NCBI GenBank assembly: GCA_047974745.1 | Contig: JBKECO010000066.1 | Location: 1-50,677 of the forward strand | DNA length: 50,677 nucleotides | Reading direction: 5' to 3' | From: JBKECO01 sp047974745 | Lineage (GTDB): Bacteria > Bacillota > Clostridia > Lachnospirales > Lachnospiraceae | Shown here: positions 31,868 to 39,996 of the stretch, in pieces | How the letters are laid out: every line of letters begins with the position of its first letter | How positions within the stretch are numbered: the first letter of the stretch is position 1 | Translations under genes and position numbers: made by a program | The notes under the pieces: model-generated | The model's database searches: none | Told to the model about the DNA's origin: nothing | Seen by the model: only the letters and a program-made list of their open reading frames with translations

Positions 31868-32410
31868 TTATCCAAAATATCTGTTTAATAATGCTTCAAA
31901 AGCTTTTCCGTGACGAGCTTCGTCTCTAGCCATTTCATGAACAGTGTCATGGATTGCGTCAAGGTTTGCTGCTTTTGCACGTTTTGCAAGATCGAATTTT
32001 CCTGCTGTAGCGCCGTTCTCAGCATCTGTACGCAACTGAAGGTTCTTCTTTGTGCTGTCAGTGATAACTTCGCCCAATAATTCAGCAAATTTTGATGCAT
32101 GCTCTGCTTCTTCCCATGCAGCTTTTTCATAGTAAGCACCTACTTCAGGATAGCCTTCTCTGTAAGCGACGCGAGCCATTGCGAGATACATACCAACTTC
32201 AGTACATTCACCGTTAAAGTTTGCTCTTAAATCTTCCATGATATCTTCGCTGGAACCCTGTGCTACACCAACAACATGCTCAGCTGCCCAAGTTCTTTCG
32301 CCTTCTTGTTTCTTGAATTTTTCTGAAGGTGCTCCACACTGTGGACATTTCTCCGGTGCACTGTCTCCCTCGTGAACATAACCGCATACGGAACATACAT
32401 ACTTTGCCAT
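31868..32410 (-). CDS. rbr: Rubrerythrin with N-terminal rubredoxin domain (reverse type)
   Basis: This 180-residue peroxide-reducing protein has the reverse domain order from the one at 1.5 kb. The rubredoxin-like domain with CSVCGY and CPQCGA comes first (residues 5-27). A ferritin-like diiron domain (about 60-178) follows with NGECTEVGMYLAMA, EEAEHASKFAE and EMARDEARHGKA. This layout matches the reverse rubrerythrins of clostridia, which are highly peroxide-induced. It lies 19 bases behind the PerR-type gene on the same strand, with GGAGAATA before its ATG, so the two form an operon that PerR probably controls. Confidence 0.94.
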   Translation of the reverse strand: MAKYVCSVCGYVHEGDSAPEKCPQCGAPSEKFKKQEGERTWAAEHVVGVAQGSSEDIMEDLRANFNGECTEVGMYLAMARVAYREGYPEVGAYYEKAAWEEAEHASKFAELLGEVITDSTKKNLQLRTDAENGATAGKFDLAKRAKAANLDAIHDTVHEMARDEARHGKAFEALLNRYFG

Positions 32411-32429
32411 AATAATATTCTCCTTTTTC

Positions 32430-32831
32430 TCAATTAGTAGTTGTTATTTGTTTCTGTTTGTAGCACTCTGAACATAGCCCATAAAATTGTGTGACATGTC
32501 CATTGATCAGGCCGTCAAATCGTTCGTTTGCAGCATCTTCAAGCTTGTGCTGTAAATCGATATCAACATCAGATACCGCACCACACTCTGTACAGACTAC
32601 ATGATAATGGTTCTCATGTTTACCATCGAAATGATCTGGACCTACACCTGTGGAAATACGAAGAATTTCGCCCATATCTGCAAGTAAATTCAGATTACGA
32701 TACACAGTTCCCAGGCTGATATTCGGGAAATCCTTTTTGATATCAAGGTACACAGTTTCGGCCGTTGGATGGGTGAAATGTGTATCAAGATATTGCTTAA
32801 TGGATTCGCGCTGCCGGCTGTATTTCATCAT
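32430..32831 (-). CDS. perR: Fur-family regulator, likely PerR
   Basis: This 133-residue metalloregulator has an N-terminal winged helix with TAETVYLDIKKDFPNISLGT and VYRNLNLL. The C-terminal metal domain has HFDGKHENHYHVVC, the His cluster of the regulatory site, and two CxxC motifs (CTEC and CSEC) for structural zinc. Co-transcription with a rubrerythrin and the HFD/NHYH pattern favour PerR, the peroxide sensor, over Fur or Zur. It starts at ATG 32831 after AAAGGA; a second ATG follows directly. A Fur-type palindrome lies 24 bases upstream, pointing to autoregulation. Confidence 0.9.
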   Translation of the reverse strand: MMKYSRQRESIKQYLDTHFTHPTAETVYLDIKKDFPNISLGTVYRNLNLLADMGEILRISTGVGPDHFDGKHENHYHVVCTECGAVSDVDIDLQHKLEDAANERFDGLINGHVTQFYGLCSECYKQKQITTTN

Positions 32832-32854
32832 AAGGCGTATCCTTTCTTAATAAT

Positions 32855-32867
32855 AGTAATCATTACT
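32855..32867 (-). promoter_or_regulatory. Fur/PerR-type operator
   Basis: AGTAATCATTACT is a perfect 6-1-6 palindrome built on TAATNATTA, the core of Fur/PerR boxes. It lies between the promoter -10 and the perR start codon, where binding would repress the perR-rbr operon. Confidence 0.72.
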
Positions 32868-32880
32868 GTTTCCAATGTCT

Positions 32881-32909
32881 AATATAAAGCATATTGCCAG
32901 GGTTGTCAA
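32881..32909 (-). promoter_or_regulatory. Sigma-A promoter of the perR-rbr operon
   Basis: On the minus strand, TTGACA (32909-32904), 17 bases, TATATT (32886-32881). The operator lies 13 bases downstream of the -10 box. Confidence 0.85.
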
Positions 32910-32939
32910 CCGCATTCGGGAAATTAATGATAAAGAATA

Positions 32940-33638
32940 TCAGAAAAATGCACCACGAAGATAAGTAGAAGGTAAGATAATTCGTGCAGATGTGATAATA
33001 TCCTGCAATTCATTTTCCGTAAAACCATGCAGACCAGGAGTCAGAACCTGCTCGGAGTTTTGAAAATTTTGTATAAAATACTTGTCTGCACCGATTAGCA
33101 TAGCTGCCATGGTGGAAAAATCTTCGATATGATGAAGCTCCCGAACTGCAGTCGTGCGAAACTCTTTGTCTGCTTTGCTGTGAAGAATGATGGAGATCGA
33201 TTCCTGTATCTTTTCGGTCTGCACATGGGTTAATCCGGCTGCAATATGATACTTATCCGGAACATGCTTGATATCCATAGCCACAGCATCCAAAAGATCT
33301 TGTTGTAACAGGGAGTAAAGGCGCATTGGCTCATAGCCATTCGTATCCAGCTTGATCATTAGGCCAAGCTCTTTGATCTTATATAGGAACGTATCCAAAT
33401 CGGATATCAGTGTGGGCTCTCCTCCAGTAATGCAGACACCATCCAGCAAAGTCCGCCTTGACTTTAAAAAATCAAGTACGTCATCCTCGGACAGGCTCGG
33501 CGTAGCACGGTCAAGCGTAATCAAATCTCTGTTATGGCAAAATGGACAACGAAAATTACATCCGCCTGTAAATACTGTGGCGGCTAGGTGACCAGGGTAA
33601 TCAAGGAGTGTGGATTTGACCAGACCATAAATGTACAT
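32940..33638 (-). CDS. nrdG: Anaerobic ribonucleotide reductase activating protein, NrdG2 type
   Basis: This 232-residue radical SAM activase has its cluster motif CNFRCPFCH (CX3CX2C) near residues 27-34, preceded by KSTLLDYPGHLAATVFTGG, the opening typical of the NrdG2-type family. ITGGEPTL gives the SAM-binding glycine motif. In this family the enzyme makes the glycyl radical on the class III reductase NrdD. No nrdD is in the window, so it may activate another glycyl-radical enzyme. It starts with ATG and diverges from tadA. Confidence 0.87.
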   Translation of the reverse strand: MYIYGLVKSTLLDYPGHLAATVFTGGCNFRCPFCHNRDLITLDRATPSLSEDDVLDFLKSRRTLLDGVCITGGEPTLISDLDTFLYKIKELGLMIKLDTNGYEPMRLYSLLQQDLLDAVAMDIKHVPDKYHIAAGLTHVQTEKIQESISIILHSKADKEFRTTAVRELHHIEDFSTMAAMLIGADKYFIQNFQNSEQVLTPGLHGFTENELQDIITSARIILPSTYLRGAFF

Positions 33639-33737
33639 GACTTCTGTCCTCTGATAATAAAAAGAATGCCTGAAACAAAACTATTCTGTATAATTATCTA
33701 TTATACTCATTTTAAATCATTATGAAAAGGAGTTATT

Positions 33738-34214
33738 ATGTTAAATGAGAAAGAAAAATTTATGAGAGCCGCAATTAAGGAGGCAAATAAGGCATATAAA
33801 CTGAATGAAGTTCCAATTGGTTGTGTAATTGTTATGAATGATAAAATTATTGCCAGAGGATATAATAGAAGGAATACAGAAAAAAATGCACTAGCCCACG
33901 CAGAACTGTCTGCGATTCGAAAGGCTAGTAAAAAGACAGGAGACTGGAGACTCGAAGAATGTACAATGTACGTGACCCTCGAGCCGTGTCAAATGTGTGC
34001 AGGAGCTATCGTACAAAGCAGGATGAAACGAGTGGAGATCGGCTGCATGAATCCAAAAGCGGGGTGCGGGGGTTCCGTTTTGAATTTACTTCAAATGGCA
34101 GAATTCAATCATCAGGTGGAGATCGGAAGGGGTATTCTGGAAGAATCCTGCTCAGCAATGCTGTCTCAGTTTTTCAAGGAATTAAGAGAGAAAAAGAGGA
34201 AGCCTGCTGATTGA
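33738..34214 (+). CDS. tadA: tRNA-specific adenosine deaminase TadA
   Basis: This 158-residue zinc deaminase makes inosine at position 34 of tRNA-Arg(ACG). The catalytic HAE motif is at residues 54-56 (His54 binds Zn, Glu56 shuttles protons). The PCQMC motif holds Cys84 and Cys87. VPIGCVIV and GYNRRNTEKNALAHAEL are typical of TadA. It starts with ATG after AAAGGAG. Its stop codon overlaps the -35 box of the SRP RNA promoter, a common arrangement in Clostridia. Confidence 0.95.
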   Translation: MLNEKEKFMRAAIKEANKAYKLNEVPIGCVIVMNDKIIARGYNRRNTEKNALAHAELSAIRKASKKTGDWRLEECTMYVTLEPCQMCAGAIVQSRMKRVEIGCMNPKAGCGGSVLNLLQMAEFNHQVEIGRGILEESCSAMLSQFFKELREKKRKPAD

Positions 34215-34239
34215 CAAAAGCTATAATTCGGGCTATAAT
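34211..34239 (+). promoter_or_regulatory. Promoter of the SRP RNA gene
   Basis: TTGACA (34211-34216), 17 bases, TATAAT (34234-34239), both perfect. The -35 box starts within the last codons of tadA. Confidence 0.92.
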
Positions 34240-34244
34240 TATCT

Positions 34245-34510
34245 TTCCGGGCAGCCGGGGTGGCAGCGGTACCTTATACCAGCAATCCGCTATAGCTGGG
34301 GTGATACTCTGCAGAGGGCTTGTAATTGTGAAGCAGCCCTTTATAAGTGGCGATGACGTTTGGGTCTTGCGCAACAGAAATTTATGAACCGGGTCAGGTC
34401 AGGAATGGAGCAGCCCTAAGTAAAACCTTTTGTGTGCCGCAGGGTCGCCTGAACTGAGTTAACTGTAAAGGAAGCGTTTGGGGTTACAGTTCGAAGGAGA
34501 GTGCCCGGTT
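34245..34510 (+). ncRNA. ffs: Signal recognition particle RNA, large bacterial type
   Basis: This RNA of about 266 bases is closed by CCGGGCA (34247-34253) pairing with TGCCCGG (34502-34508). The conserved SRP54-binding region is read at 34388-34417 as ACCGGGTCAGGTC, GGAA and GGAGCAGCCC. The 5' part (CAGCCGGGGTGGCAGCGGTACC and downstream) forms the Alu domain found in Bacillus and Clostridium SRP RNA. With Ffh it targets membrane and secreted proteins to the translocon. A perfect promoter precedes it and a terminator follows. Confidence 0.95.
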
Positions 34511-34532
34511 TAAAATATAGGTCAATAAGGAT

Positions 34533-34567
34533 ACCCTGAAAGATTAATTTCTTTTGGGGTTTTTATT
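34533..34567 (+). terminator. Terminator of the SRP RNA gene
   Basis: ACCCTGAAAGA (34533-34543) pairs with TCTTTTGGGGT (about 34550-34560) with a few wobbles, then TTTTATTTTA. Confidence 0.75.
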
Positions 34568-34651
34568 TTATAAAATCTATGGAAATATTTGCCATAGAGT
34601 AATATATTATTAGTAGTGTGTTTGCGAGTCAGTACATCATGGAGGAGATAT

Positions 34652-35050
34652 ATGGAAACTTTGAAAAATCTGCCAATATGGGCTAAAATCCTTATAGCGA
34701 TAGGTCTGCTTCTGACACTGCCGCTCTGGGTTACTGCAATTGGCATTGGAGTTGGAACGGTTGCATTATTCTTGTGCTTGTTGATATTCATTCTTTTGGT
34801 CTGTGCACTTTTGATCAGCTTGCTGCTTCTGTTTGGCGGTCAGGTCGTATGGCTTGGAGTAGGTAGCCTTTTTTCAGGATTGACATGGGTCGGTGTATTT
34901 GCAATGGGAGTGGGATTTTTGATGCTGGCGGCAGGCATTTTAGGAATTCTAGTTTCTGTGTGGGTGTATGGTGTCTTTGTTCCATGGCTGTATCGTTCAC
35001 TCAATGCGCTGTGTCACCGGATCCTGGATAAAAAGGAGGAGACAGCATGA
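34652..35050 (+). CDS. Membrane protein preceding DUF4097 protein
   Basis: This 132-residue polytopic protein has about three or four hydrophobic segments and almost no soluble part, ending HRILDKKEETA. Its position directly before a DUF4097 protein resembles the DUF1700/DUF4097 pairs of Firmicutes, which are often next to a PadR regulator and involved in envelope stress responses. No PadR gene is present here, and the sequence itself is too generic to prove the family. The ATG at 34652 follows GGAGGAG. Its stop overlaps the next start (ATGA). Confidence 0.7.
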   Translation: METLKNLPIWAKILIAIGLLLTLPLWVTAIGIGVGTVALFLCLLIFILLVCALLISLLLLFGGQVVWLGVGSLFSGLTWVGVFAMGVGFLMLAAGILGILVSVWVYGVFVPWLYRSLNALCHRILDKKEETA

Positions 35051-35949
35051 AGCTCTTTACAAAAATAGCATTGGTCCTAGCCAGTGTACTTCTGATTTTT
35101 GGTCTTTTATTTTCGGCAATTGGATTTAAACAGGGAGTGGCCAAAGCAAAAAGTGAAATCGTGATAATTGTGAATCAATTCCGGGAAAGTCTTCCTCTGG
35201 GACTCGGCAATCTGATCGGAAGCAGCTGGATCAATACGAATGTCATCCACGATATACAAACATTTCAGGTGAACGAAGTAGAGTCCATTCAAATCAGTTC
35301 ACTTTATGGTGAGATTGTCTTCGAAGGAACAGAAGGAGACGCAATAGAAGTACTTATCGATGCGCCGGCAGACTATGCCTATACCTGTGAAGCGATCAAC
35401 GGAGTACTGGACTTTAAGGATATGACGGAGCAGGAAGTATTCAAGAACAGAGATATAACGATTACCTTTAAAATACCATATAGTATGACCTTTTCCGGCA
35501 TCGAGATGGCTGCATCTGCGGGAAGTATACATATTGGTTATCCGATGAAGGCAGCTGACCTTACAGTCAGTATGGATGCAGGGCAATTTGACACAACTGA
35601 GAAAATCACAGCAGGCACAGCCTCGTTTACCATCTCCGCAGGACAGATTCAGATTGATGAGATCGAAGCTGATTCACTTATGCTCTTTTGTGATGTCGGC
35701 AATATGAGTCTTTCTGGTTCGATCAATGGGGATCTGACCGCAGAGACCAGGGTCGGAGAAATCGAATTGATCCTGACAGGCGAAGAATCAGACTTTAATT
35801 ATGAAGTCTCAAGAACGCTGGGAAGCGTTTATATCAATGGAGAAGAACCAAAACGTATCGCAAGGGACTACACAATTAATAACAAAGCAGAGAAGACAAT
35901 GACGCTGCAGTGCGAAATTGGTTCCATTGAGGTCGTGGTAGAGAATTAA
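35047..35949 (+). CDS. DUF4097-family beta-strand-repeat protein
   Basis: This 300-residue protein is anchored by one N-terminal helix (about 6-25). The rest is a repetitive beta structure with strands such as VESIQISSLYGEIVFEG, AASAGSIHIGYPMKA, SMDAGQFDTTEKITAG and QCEIGSIEVVVEN, the hallmark of DUF4097 adhesin-like domains. The molecular role is unknown. It overlaps the preceding membrane-protein gene by 4 bases, so the two products probably act together. The ribosome binding site AAAGGAGGA lies inside the upstream gene. Confidence 0.83.
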   Translation: MKLFTKIALVLASVLLIFGLLFSAIGFKQGVAKAKSEIVIIVNQFRESLPLGLGNLIGSSWINTNVIHDIQTFQVNEVESIQISSLYGEIVFEGTEGDAIEVLIDAPADYAYTCEAINGVLDFKDMTEQEVFKNRDITITFKIPYSMTFSGIEMAASAGSIHIGYPMKAADLTVSMDAGQFDTTEKITAGTASFTISAGQIQIDEIEADSLMLFCDVGNMSLSGSINGDLTAETRVGEIELILTGEESDFNYEVSRTLGSVYINGEEPKRIARDYTINNKAEKTMTLQCEIGSIEVVVEN

Positions 35950-35956
35950 GGCGAAG

Positions 35957-36496
35957 ATGAACAATCAAATGAAGGAAAACCCAAAACAGTACGTGGATGG
36001 AGCAGTGTTTCCCTTTGGAGATACAACACTGACGATCAAACATATCAGGAATCGTGATATGAATAAAATACGAGTCTATTTAAGAACACAGGAAAATGAA
36101 GCTCCTGTACTTTGTCTGGCCACAGGAATTATGGGTCAGCCAGATTTGTTTCGCCAGGCTGTGGCAAAATTTTTGAAAGAATATGCAAGGAGGAGCCTTG
36201 GAGAAAAGGTAACGCTGTTTTCTGAAAAAATGAAAGTCAAAATCAATACCATCCGAATTAAAGAACAAAGGACAAGATGGGGGAGCTGCAGCAGCAAAGG
36301 AAATTTAAATTTCAACTGGAAACTTGTCTTTATGCCGGATACGGTCCAGAATTATATCGTTGTGCATGAGCTCGCTCATAGAAAACAGATGAATCATTCT
36401 GTACAATTTTGGAATGAGGTCGAAAACATTCTTCCGGACTATAAGGAACGGCAAAAACTACTCAGATCAGTTGAAAAAGAAGTACTTTTCTACTGA
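35957..36496 (+). CDS. YgjP-like metallopeptidase (DUF45/M48-type)
   Basis: This 179-residue protein has the zinc motif HELAH at residues 137-141, followed by the further His in MNHSVQFW near 146. RWGSCSSKGNLNFNWKL lies just before it, as in the YgjP/WLM family. There is no signal peptide, so it is cytoplasmic. Substrates of the family are not well established. It starts with ATG 8 bases after the DUF4097 gene and is followed closely by the Cys-rich gene, so 34.65-37.8 kb may be one operon. Confidence 0.88.
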   Translation: MNNQMKENPKQYVDGAVFPFGDTTLTIKHIRNRDMNKIRVYLRTQENEAPVLCLATGIMGQPDLFRQAVAKFLKEYARRSLGEKVTLFSEKMKVKINTIRIKEQRTRWGSCSSKGNLNFNWKLVFMPDTVQNYIVVHELAHRKQMNHSVQFWNEVENILPDYKERQKLLRSVEKEVLFY

Positions 36497-36513
36497 GATC
36501 CGGAGGAGGAACA

Positions 36514-36789
36514 ATGGAACAAAGCTACAAATTTTTTAGTAACAATGCATGTAAATATTTTCCGTGCCATAAGAATCTCGATGTCGAGTACTTCAACTGT
36601 CTTTTCTGCTATTGCCCAATGCACTGTAAGAAAAATTGCCTGGGGAATCCTAACTTTATCATCTCAAAGCGTGGAGTGAGAATCAAAGACTGTAGCTACT
36701 GCAGTTTTCCACATGACGGCAGAAATTATGAGGTGATCGTGAAGTTCTTGTCAGAGAATCCTGAAGTTTTTCAAGAGGAGTATGAATGA
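36514..36789 (+). CDS. Cysteine-rich small domain protein
   Basis: This 91-residue protein has nine Cys residues, including CLFCYCPMHCKKNC and CSYC, and a few conserved His. It matches the pattern of the Cys-rich small domain family (PF04071), presumed to bind metal. In some clostridia this domain accompanies corrinoid genes; nothing of that sort lies here. It starts with ATG after GGAGGAGG. Its stop overlaps the start of the oxidoreductase gene (ATGA), indicating coupled translation. Confidence 0.83.
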   Translation: MEQSYKFFSNNACKYFPCHKNLDVEYFNCLFCYCPMHCKKNCLGNPNFIISKRGVRIKDCSYCSFPHDGRNYEVIVKFLSENPEVFQEEYE

Positions 36790-37790
36790 TTAATTTTGCA
36801 ACAATTGGAACAAGTAGTATTACAGAGAAAATGATAGATGCAATAGCCAGAGTGGATGGAGCCAGAGTCACAGCGGTCTATTCCAGAAATGCAGACACAG
36901 GACGGGAATTTGGAGAAAAATTTGGGATTTCGACCTATTTTGACTCTATAGAGTCATTGGCAGGTGATAAATCTATTGATGCAGTCTATGTAGCATCGCC
37001 GAACAGTATTCATTTTGAACAAGTCATTACACTGCTGAAGGGCAGGAAACATGTATTGTGTGAAAAATCAATTGCCTCCAATGCAGCAGAAGCAGAAAAG
37101 ATGTTTCAGACAGCATATAAGAATGGAGTAATTCTTCTAGAAGCAATGCGCTCGCTCTATGATCCAGGCTATGCCATGATCAAAAGTCACCTTGCCGACC
37201 TTGGAAAAATTAGAAGAGCAAGGATAGAATACTGCAAGTACTCGAGTAAGTACGACAGCTTTAAGGCGGGAAACGAAAAGAATATTTTTATGAGAGAGTT
37301 ATCGGCTGGTGCGCTTATGGATATTGGCGTCTACTGTGTAGAAATCACGATCGGACTGTTTCATAGACCTGAGACAGTTCGGTCGGCATCTGTACTCGTA
37401 CGTGGCGGGGCAGACGGATGCGGAACCATTCTGGCACATTATCCGGATAAGATCGCAGAGCTTTGTTATTCCAAAATCACAGATAGTGAAAATGTCAGTG
37501 AAATTCAGGGTGAAGATGGTGTCATGTATATCGATCAGATAGACAGTCCCACCAGAATCCGCATCAAGCTTCGAAATGGAGAAGAGTCTGATATCAAGAT
37601 ACCTATACATGAAAATAATATGCAGTTCGAAGTGGAATTTTTTACAGAGGTAATTAAGAATAAAGGAAGCCGGACTCAAGACGATCTGCTTTTACAGATG
37701 CAGACGATCTCTCTGCAGGCTATGGAGATTCTTGAGGATGCCAGAAAGCAGTGCGGCATCAACTTTCCTGCTGATCAAAACATCATTTAG
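36786..37790 (+). CDS. Gfo/Idh/MocA-family oxidoreductase
   Basis: This 334-residue NAD(P)-dependent dehydrogenase has an N-terminal Rossmann fold reading INFATIGTSSITEKMIDAI (the glycine-rich loop is GTSSI), then VAVYVASPNS-like text (DAVYVASPNSIHFEQ) and the catalytic Lys in VLCEKSIASNAAE. The C-terminal domain carries LMDIGVYCVEI, the family's substrate-side motif. Substrates are usually sugars or inositols; the manA and sugar kinase genes behind it suggest carbohydrate use. It overlaps the Cys-rich gene by 4 bases and is 10 bases from manA. Confidence 0.9.
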   Translation: MINFATIGTSSITEKMIDAIARVDGARVTAVYSRNADTGREFGEKFGISTYFDSIESLAGDKSIDAVYVASPNSIHFEQVITLLKGRKHVLCEKSIASNAAEAEKMFQTAYKNGVILLEAMRSLYDPGYAMIKSHLADLGKIRRARIEYCKYSSKYDSFKAGNEKNIFMRELSAGALMDIGVYCVEITIGLFHRPETVRSASVLVRGGADGCGTILAHYPDKIAELCYSKITDSENVSEIQGEDGVMYIDQIDSPTRIRIKLRNGEESDIKIPIHENNMQFEVEFFTEVIKNKGSRTQDDLLLQMQTISLQAMEILEDARKQCGINFPADQNII

Positions 37791-37800
37791 GAGAATAATA

Positions 37801-38751
37801 TTGAATAGTACAACAATGATTTTATTAGATCCAATCTTCAAAGATATGATTTGGGGCGGAGAAAAATTAAGAATGGTGTTTCACTATCCGGTGACTGGCA
37901 AGGCTGTTGGTGAGAGCTGGGGAATTGCTGCAAACGAGGATGGAGACTGCAAAATTGTAAAAGGACCCTTTAAAGACAAGACTTTATCCTGGTTCTATGA
38001 GAATCACAGAGCGTTTTTTGGTAATGTAGAAAATGAAAAATTCCCACTATTAGTCAAAATCATTGACGCCAGGCAGGACCTTAGCATACAGGTTCATCCG
38101 GATGACAATTATGCAAAAGAGCATGAGAAGGGCTCTTATGGCAAAATGGAATGCTGGTATATTTTGGATTGCGAAGAAGAATCTAAACTGGTAGTTGGAC
38201 ACAATGCCAAGACCAAAAGTGAGCTTTGCACCATGATCGAAGGGGGAAAGTGGGATCAATTGATTCGAGAGATCCCGGTAAAAAAGGGAGATTTCATACA
38301 GATCGCACCTGGTACAATGCATGCAATAAAGGGCGGCATCCTGCTGTTGGAAACACAGCAGAATAGTAATATAACATACAGGGTATATGATTATGGAAGA
38401 CTGGAAAACAACAAACCGAGACAACTGCATATAAAAGAGAGTCTGGATGTTATACAGATTCCGGCATTACCAGCTGAAGAAACAGTGATATCAGTGCAGA
38501 ATAAAAATCCAAATCAGTGGACAGAGTTGATCACTTGTGAATATTATCGGGTATTTCGGATGCAGGTGGAAGGGAAGGCACAGTTTGTGCAGAATCATCC
38601 ATTCCTATGTGTGACCGTGACAGAAGGCAGTGGCATGATAAATGGGGAAATCATAGAAAAAGGCACGAATCTGATTTTATCAGCAAATGCTGGAAACGTG
38701 GTGCTTGAGGGAGATATGGAGCTGATTGCTTCAACAGCAAATCAAGGTTAA
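37801..38751 (+). CDS. manA: Mannose-6-phosphate isomerase, class I
   Basis: This 316-residue zinc enzyme interconverts mannose-6-P and fructose-6-P. The metal ligands are in QVHPDDNYAKEHE and in APGTMHAIKGGILLLETQQN; KMECWYIL and YDYGRL are further family marks. I chose the TTG at 37801 because AGGAG sits 7 bases before it; the ATG at 37816 is too far from that site. It is the short class I form common in Firmicutes. The ROK kinase behind it would supply or use the same hexose phosphates. Confidence 0.92.
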   Translation: MNSTTMILLDPIFKDMIWGGEKLRMVFHYPVTGKAVGESWGIAANEDGDCKIVKGPFKDKTLSWFYENHRAFFGNVENEKFPLLVKIIDARQDLSIQVHPDDNYAKEHEKGSYGKMECWYILDCEEESKLVVGHNAKTKSELCTMIEGGKWDQLIREIPVKKGDFIQIAPGTMHAIKGGILLLETQQNSNITYRVYDYGRLENNKPRQLHIKESLDVIQIPALPAEETVISVQNKNPNQWTELITCEYYRVFRMQVEGKAQFVQNHPFLCVTVTEGSGMINGEIIEKGTNLILSANAGNVVLEGDMELIASTANQG

Positions 38752-38784
38752 GTTCCTGTTTGTAAAATAGAAAGTGAGGTTACT

Positions 38785-39669
38785 ATGTTATTTGGCGGAA
38801 TAGAAGCAGGTGGAACAAAAATGGTCTGTGCAATCGGAGATGGAGAGGGAACAATTATTGACAGAACCTCCTTTCCGACCACATCTCCGGAGGAGACATT
38901 TGAAAAGGTCATTGCATATTTTAAAAAGCGGGACATCGTGTCGCTTGGTCTGGGTTCTTTTGGACCGGTCGATCTGGATCATAGATCGGCTACCTATGGC
39001 TATATCACAGAAACACCAAAATCTGGCTGGCGTAATTTTAATGCAGTTGGAACTTTAAAAAAAGAATTTCCGATTCCGATCGGATTTGATACAGATGTCA
39101 ATGGAGCGATCCTTGGAGAAGTTGCCTGGGGAGCGGCACAAGGCTGTGAGAATGCAATTTATATTACGATCGGAACGGGGGTTGGAATAGGCGCATACAT
39201 CAACGGAAAGCTCGTTCATGGTCTGATGCACCCGGAAGCTGGACACATCCTGTTATATAAGGATCAAAAGGATACCTTTCCAGGCATATGCCCCTATCAC
39301 AGCAACTGCATGGAAGGTCTGGCAAGTGGTCCGGCGATTGAAGCCCGATGGGGAAAGAAAGCCATAGAACTGGCTGATCAGGAGGAGGTATGGAATCTGG
39401 AAGCATTCTATATCGCACAGTCCATCGTCTCCTATATACTGACCTATTCACCCCAGAAGATCATACTATGGGGCGGGGTCATGCATCAGGCACAGCTCTT
39501 TGCACTGGTGCGTGATAAGGTCGTAGAGCTGTTAAATGGATATGTACATAACGACATAATCCTAAAACACATAGATGAATACATTATTCCACCTGCACTG
39601 GGAGAGGATCCAGGAATTATCGGAGCAGTAGAGCTGGCAGTGGAGGCATATAAGAGAGAGAAGAGATAA
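38785..39669 (+). CDS. ROK-family sugar kinase, likely fructokinase
   Basis: This 294-residue kinase starts GGIEAGGTKMVCAIGD, the ATP-binding loop of ROK kinases. The catalytic Asp lies in DTDVNGAILGE, IGTGVGIGAY follows, and the zinc motif is HILLYKD with CPYHSNCMEGLASGPA. This pattern (HxnCxHxxCxE) is that of ScrK/Mak-type fructokinases. Together with manA it would feed fructose and mannose into glycolysis, with pfkA 5 kb away as the next enzyme. It starts with ATG after GTGAGG, 33 bases behind manA. Confidence 0.9.
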   Translation: MLFGGIEAGGTKMVCAIGDGEGTIIDRTSFPTTSPEETFEKVIAYFKKRDIVSLGLGSFGPVDLDHRSATYGYITETPKSGWRNFNAVGTLKKEFPIPIGFDTDVNGAILGEVAWGAAQGCENAIYITIGTGVGIGAYINGKLVHGLMHPEAGHILLYKDQKDTFPGICPYHSNCMEGLASGPAIEARWGKKAIELADQEEVWNLEAFYIAQSIVSYILTYSPQKIILWGGVMHQAQLFALVRDKVVELLNGYVHNDIILKHIDEYIIPPALGEDPGIIGAVELAVEAYKREKR

Positions 39670-39694
39670 AAGAAAAATCAGATAAAGGAAAAAG

Positions 39695-39725
39695 GCCACA
39701 GCGGCTAACTCACGGCAACTGTGGC
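39695..39725 (+). terminator. Hairpin after the ROK kinase gene
   Basis: GCCACAG (39695-39701) pairs with CTGTGGC (39719-39725). Only TTGAATATTT follows, so termination would be weak. Confidence 0.5.
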
Positions 39726-39794
39726 TTGAATATTTATCCGTTCTGTGATATATTCATATCTGGTCAAAATGAAACATGATCAAAACTGAATCAT

Positions 39795-39880
39795 GGAGAT
39801 GTATCGAAGTGGTCATAACGAGCTCGACTCGAAATCGAGTTGTCCGCAAGGGCACGTGGGTTCGAATCCCACCATCTCCG
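39795..39880 (+). tRNA. tRNA-Ser (CGA)
   Basis: This class II tRNA has 86 bases. The acceptor GGAGATG pairs with CATCTCC and the discriminator is G. The anticodon loop CTCGAAA gives anticodon CGA, reading UCG codons. A long variable arm (TTGTCCGCAAGGGCACG) follows, and the T-arm has GGTTCGAATCC. No CCA is encoded. It stands alone with its own terminator. Confidence 0.95.
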
Positions 39881-39884
39881 TTTG

Positions 39885-39925
39885 GAACCTGTTGCAGTGG
39901 ATTCACGCAACAGGTTCTTTTTTTT
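39885..39925 (+). terminator. Terminator of tRNA-Ser
   Basis: GAACCTGTTGC (39885-39895) pairs perfectly with GCAACAGGTTC (39907-39917), an 11-bp stem, followed by eight T residues. Confidence 0.93.
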
Positions 39926-39996
39926 GTCATAGGAAAATGCCCCGATGCGATCGCCCCGGTGAGGTAAATTGCCGCAAAGCGGCCTGCGGTGTTATA

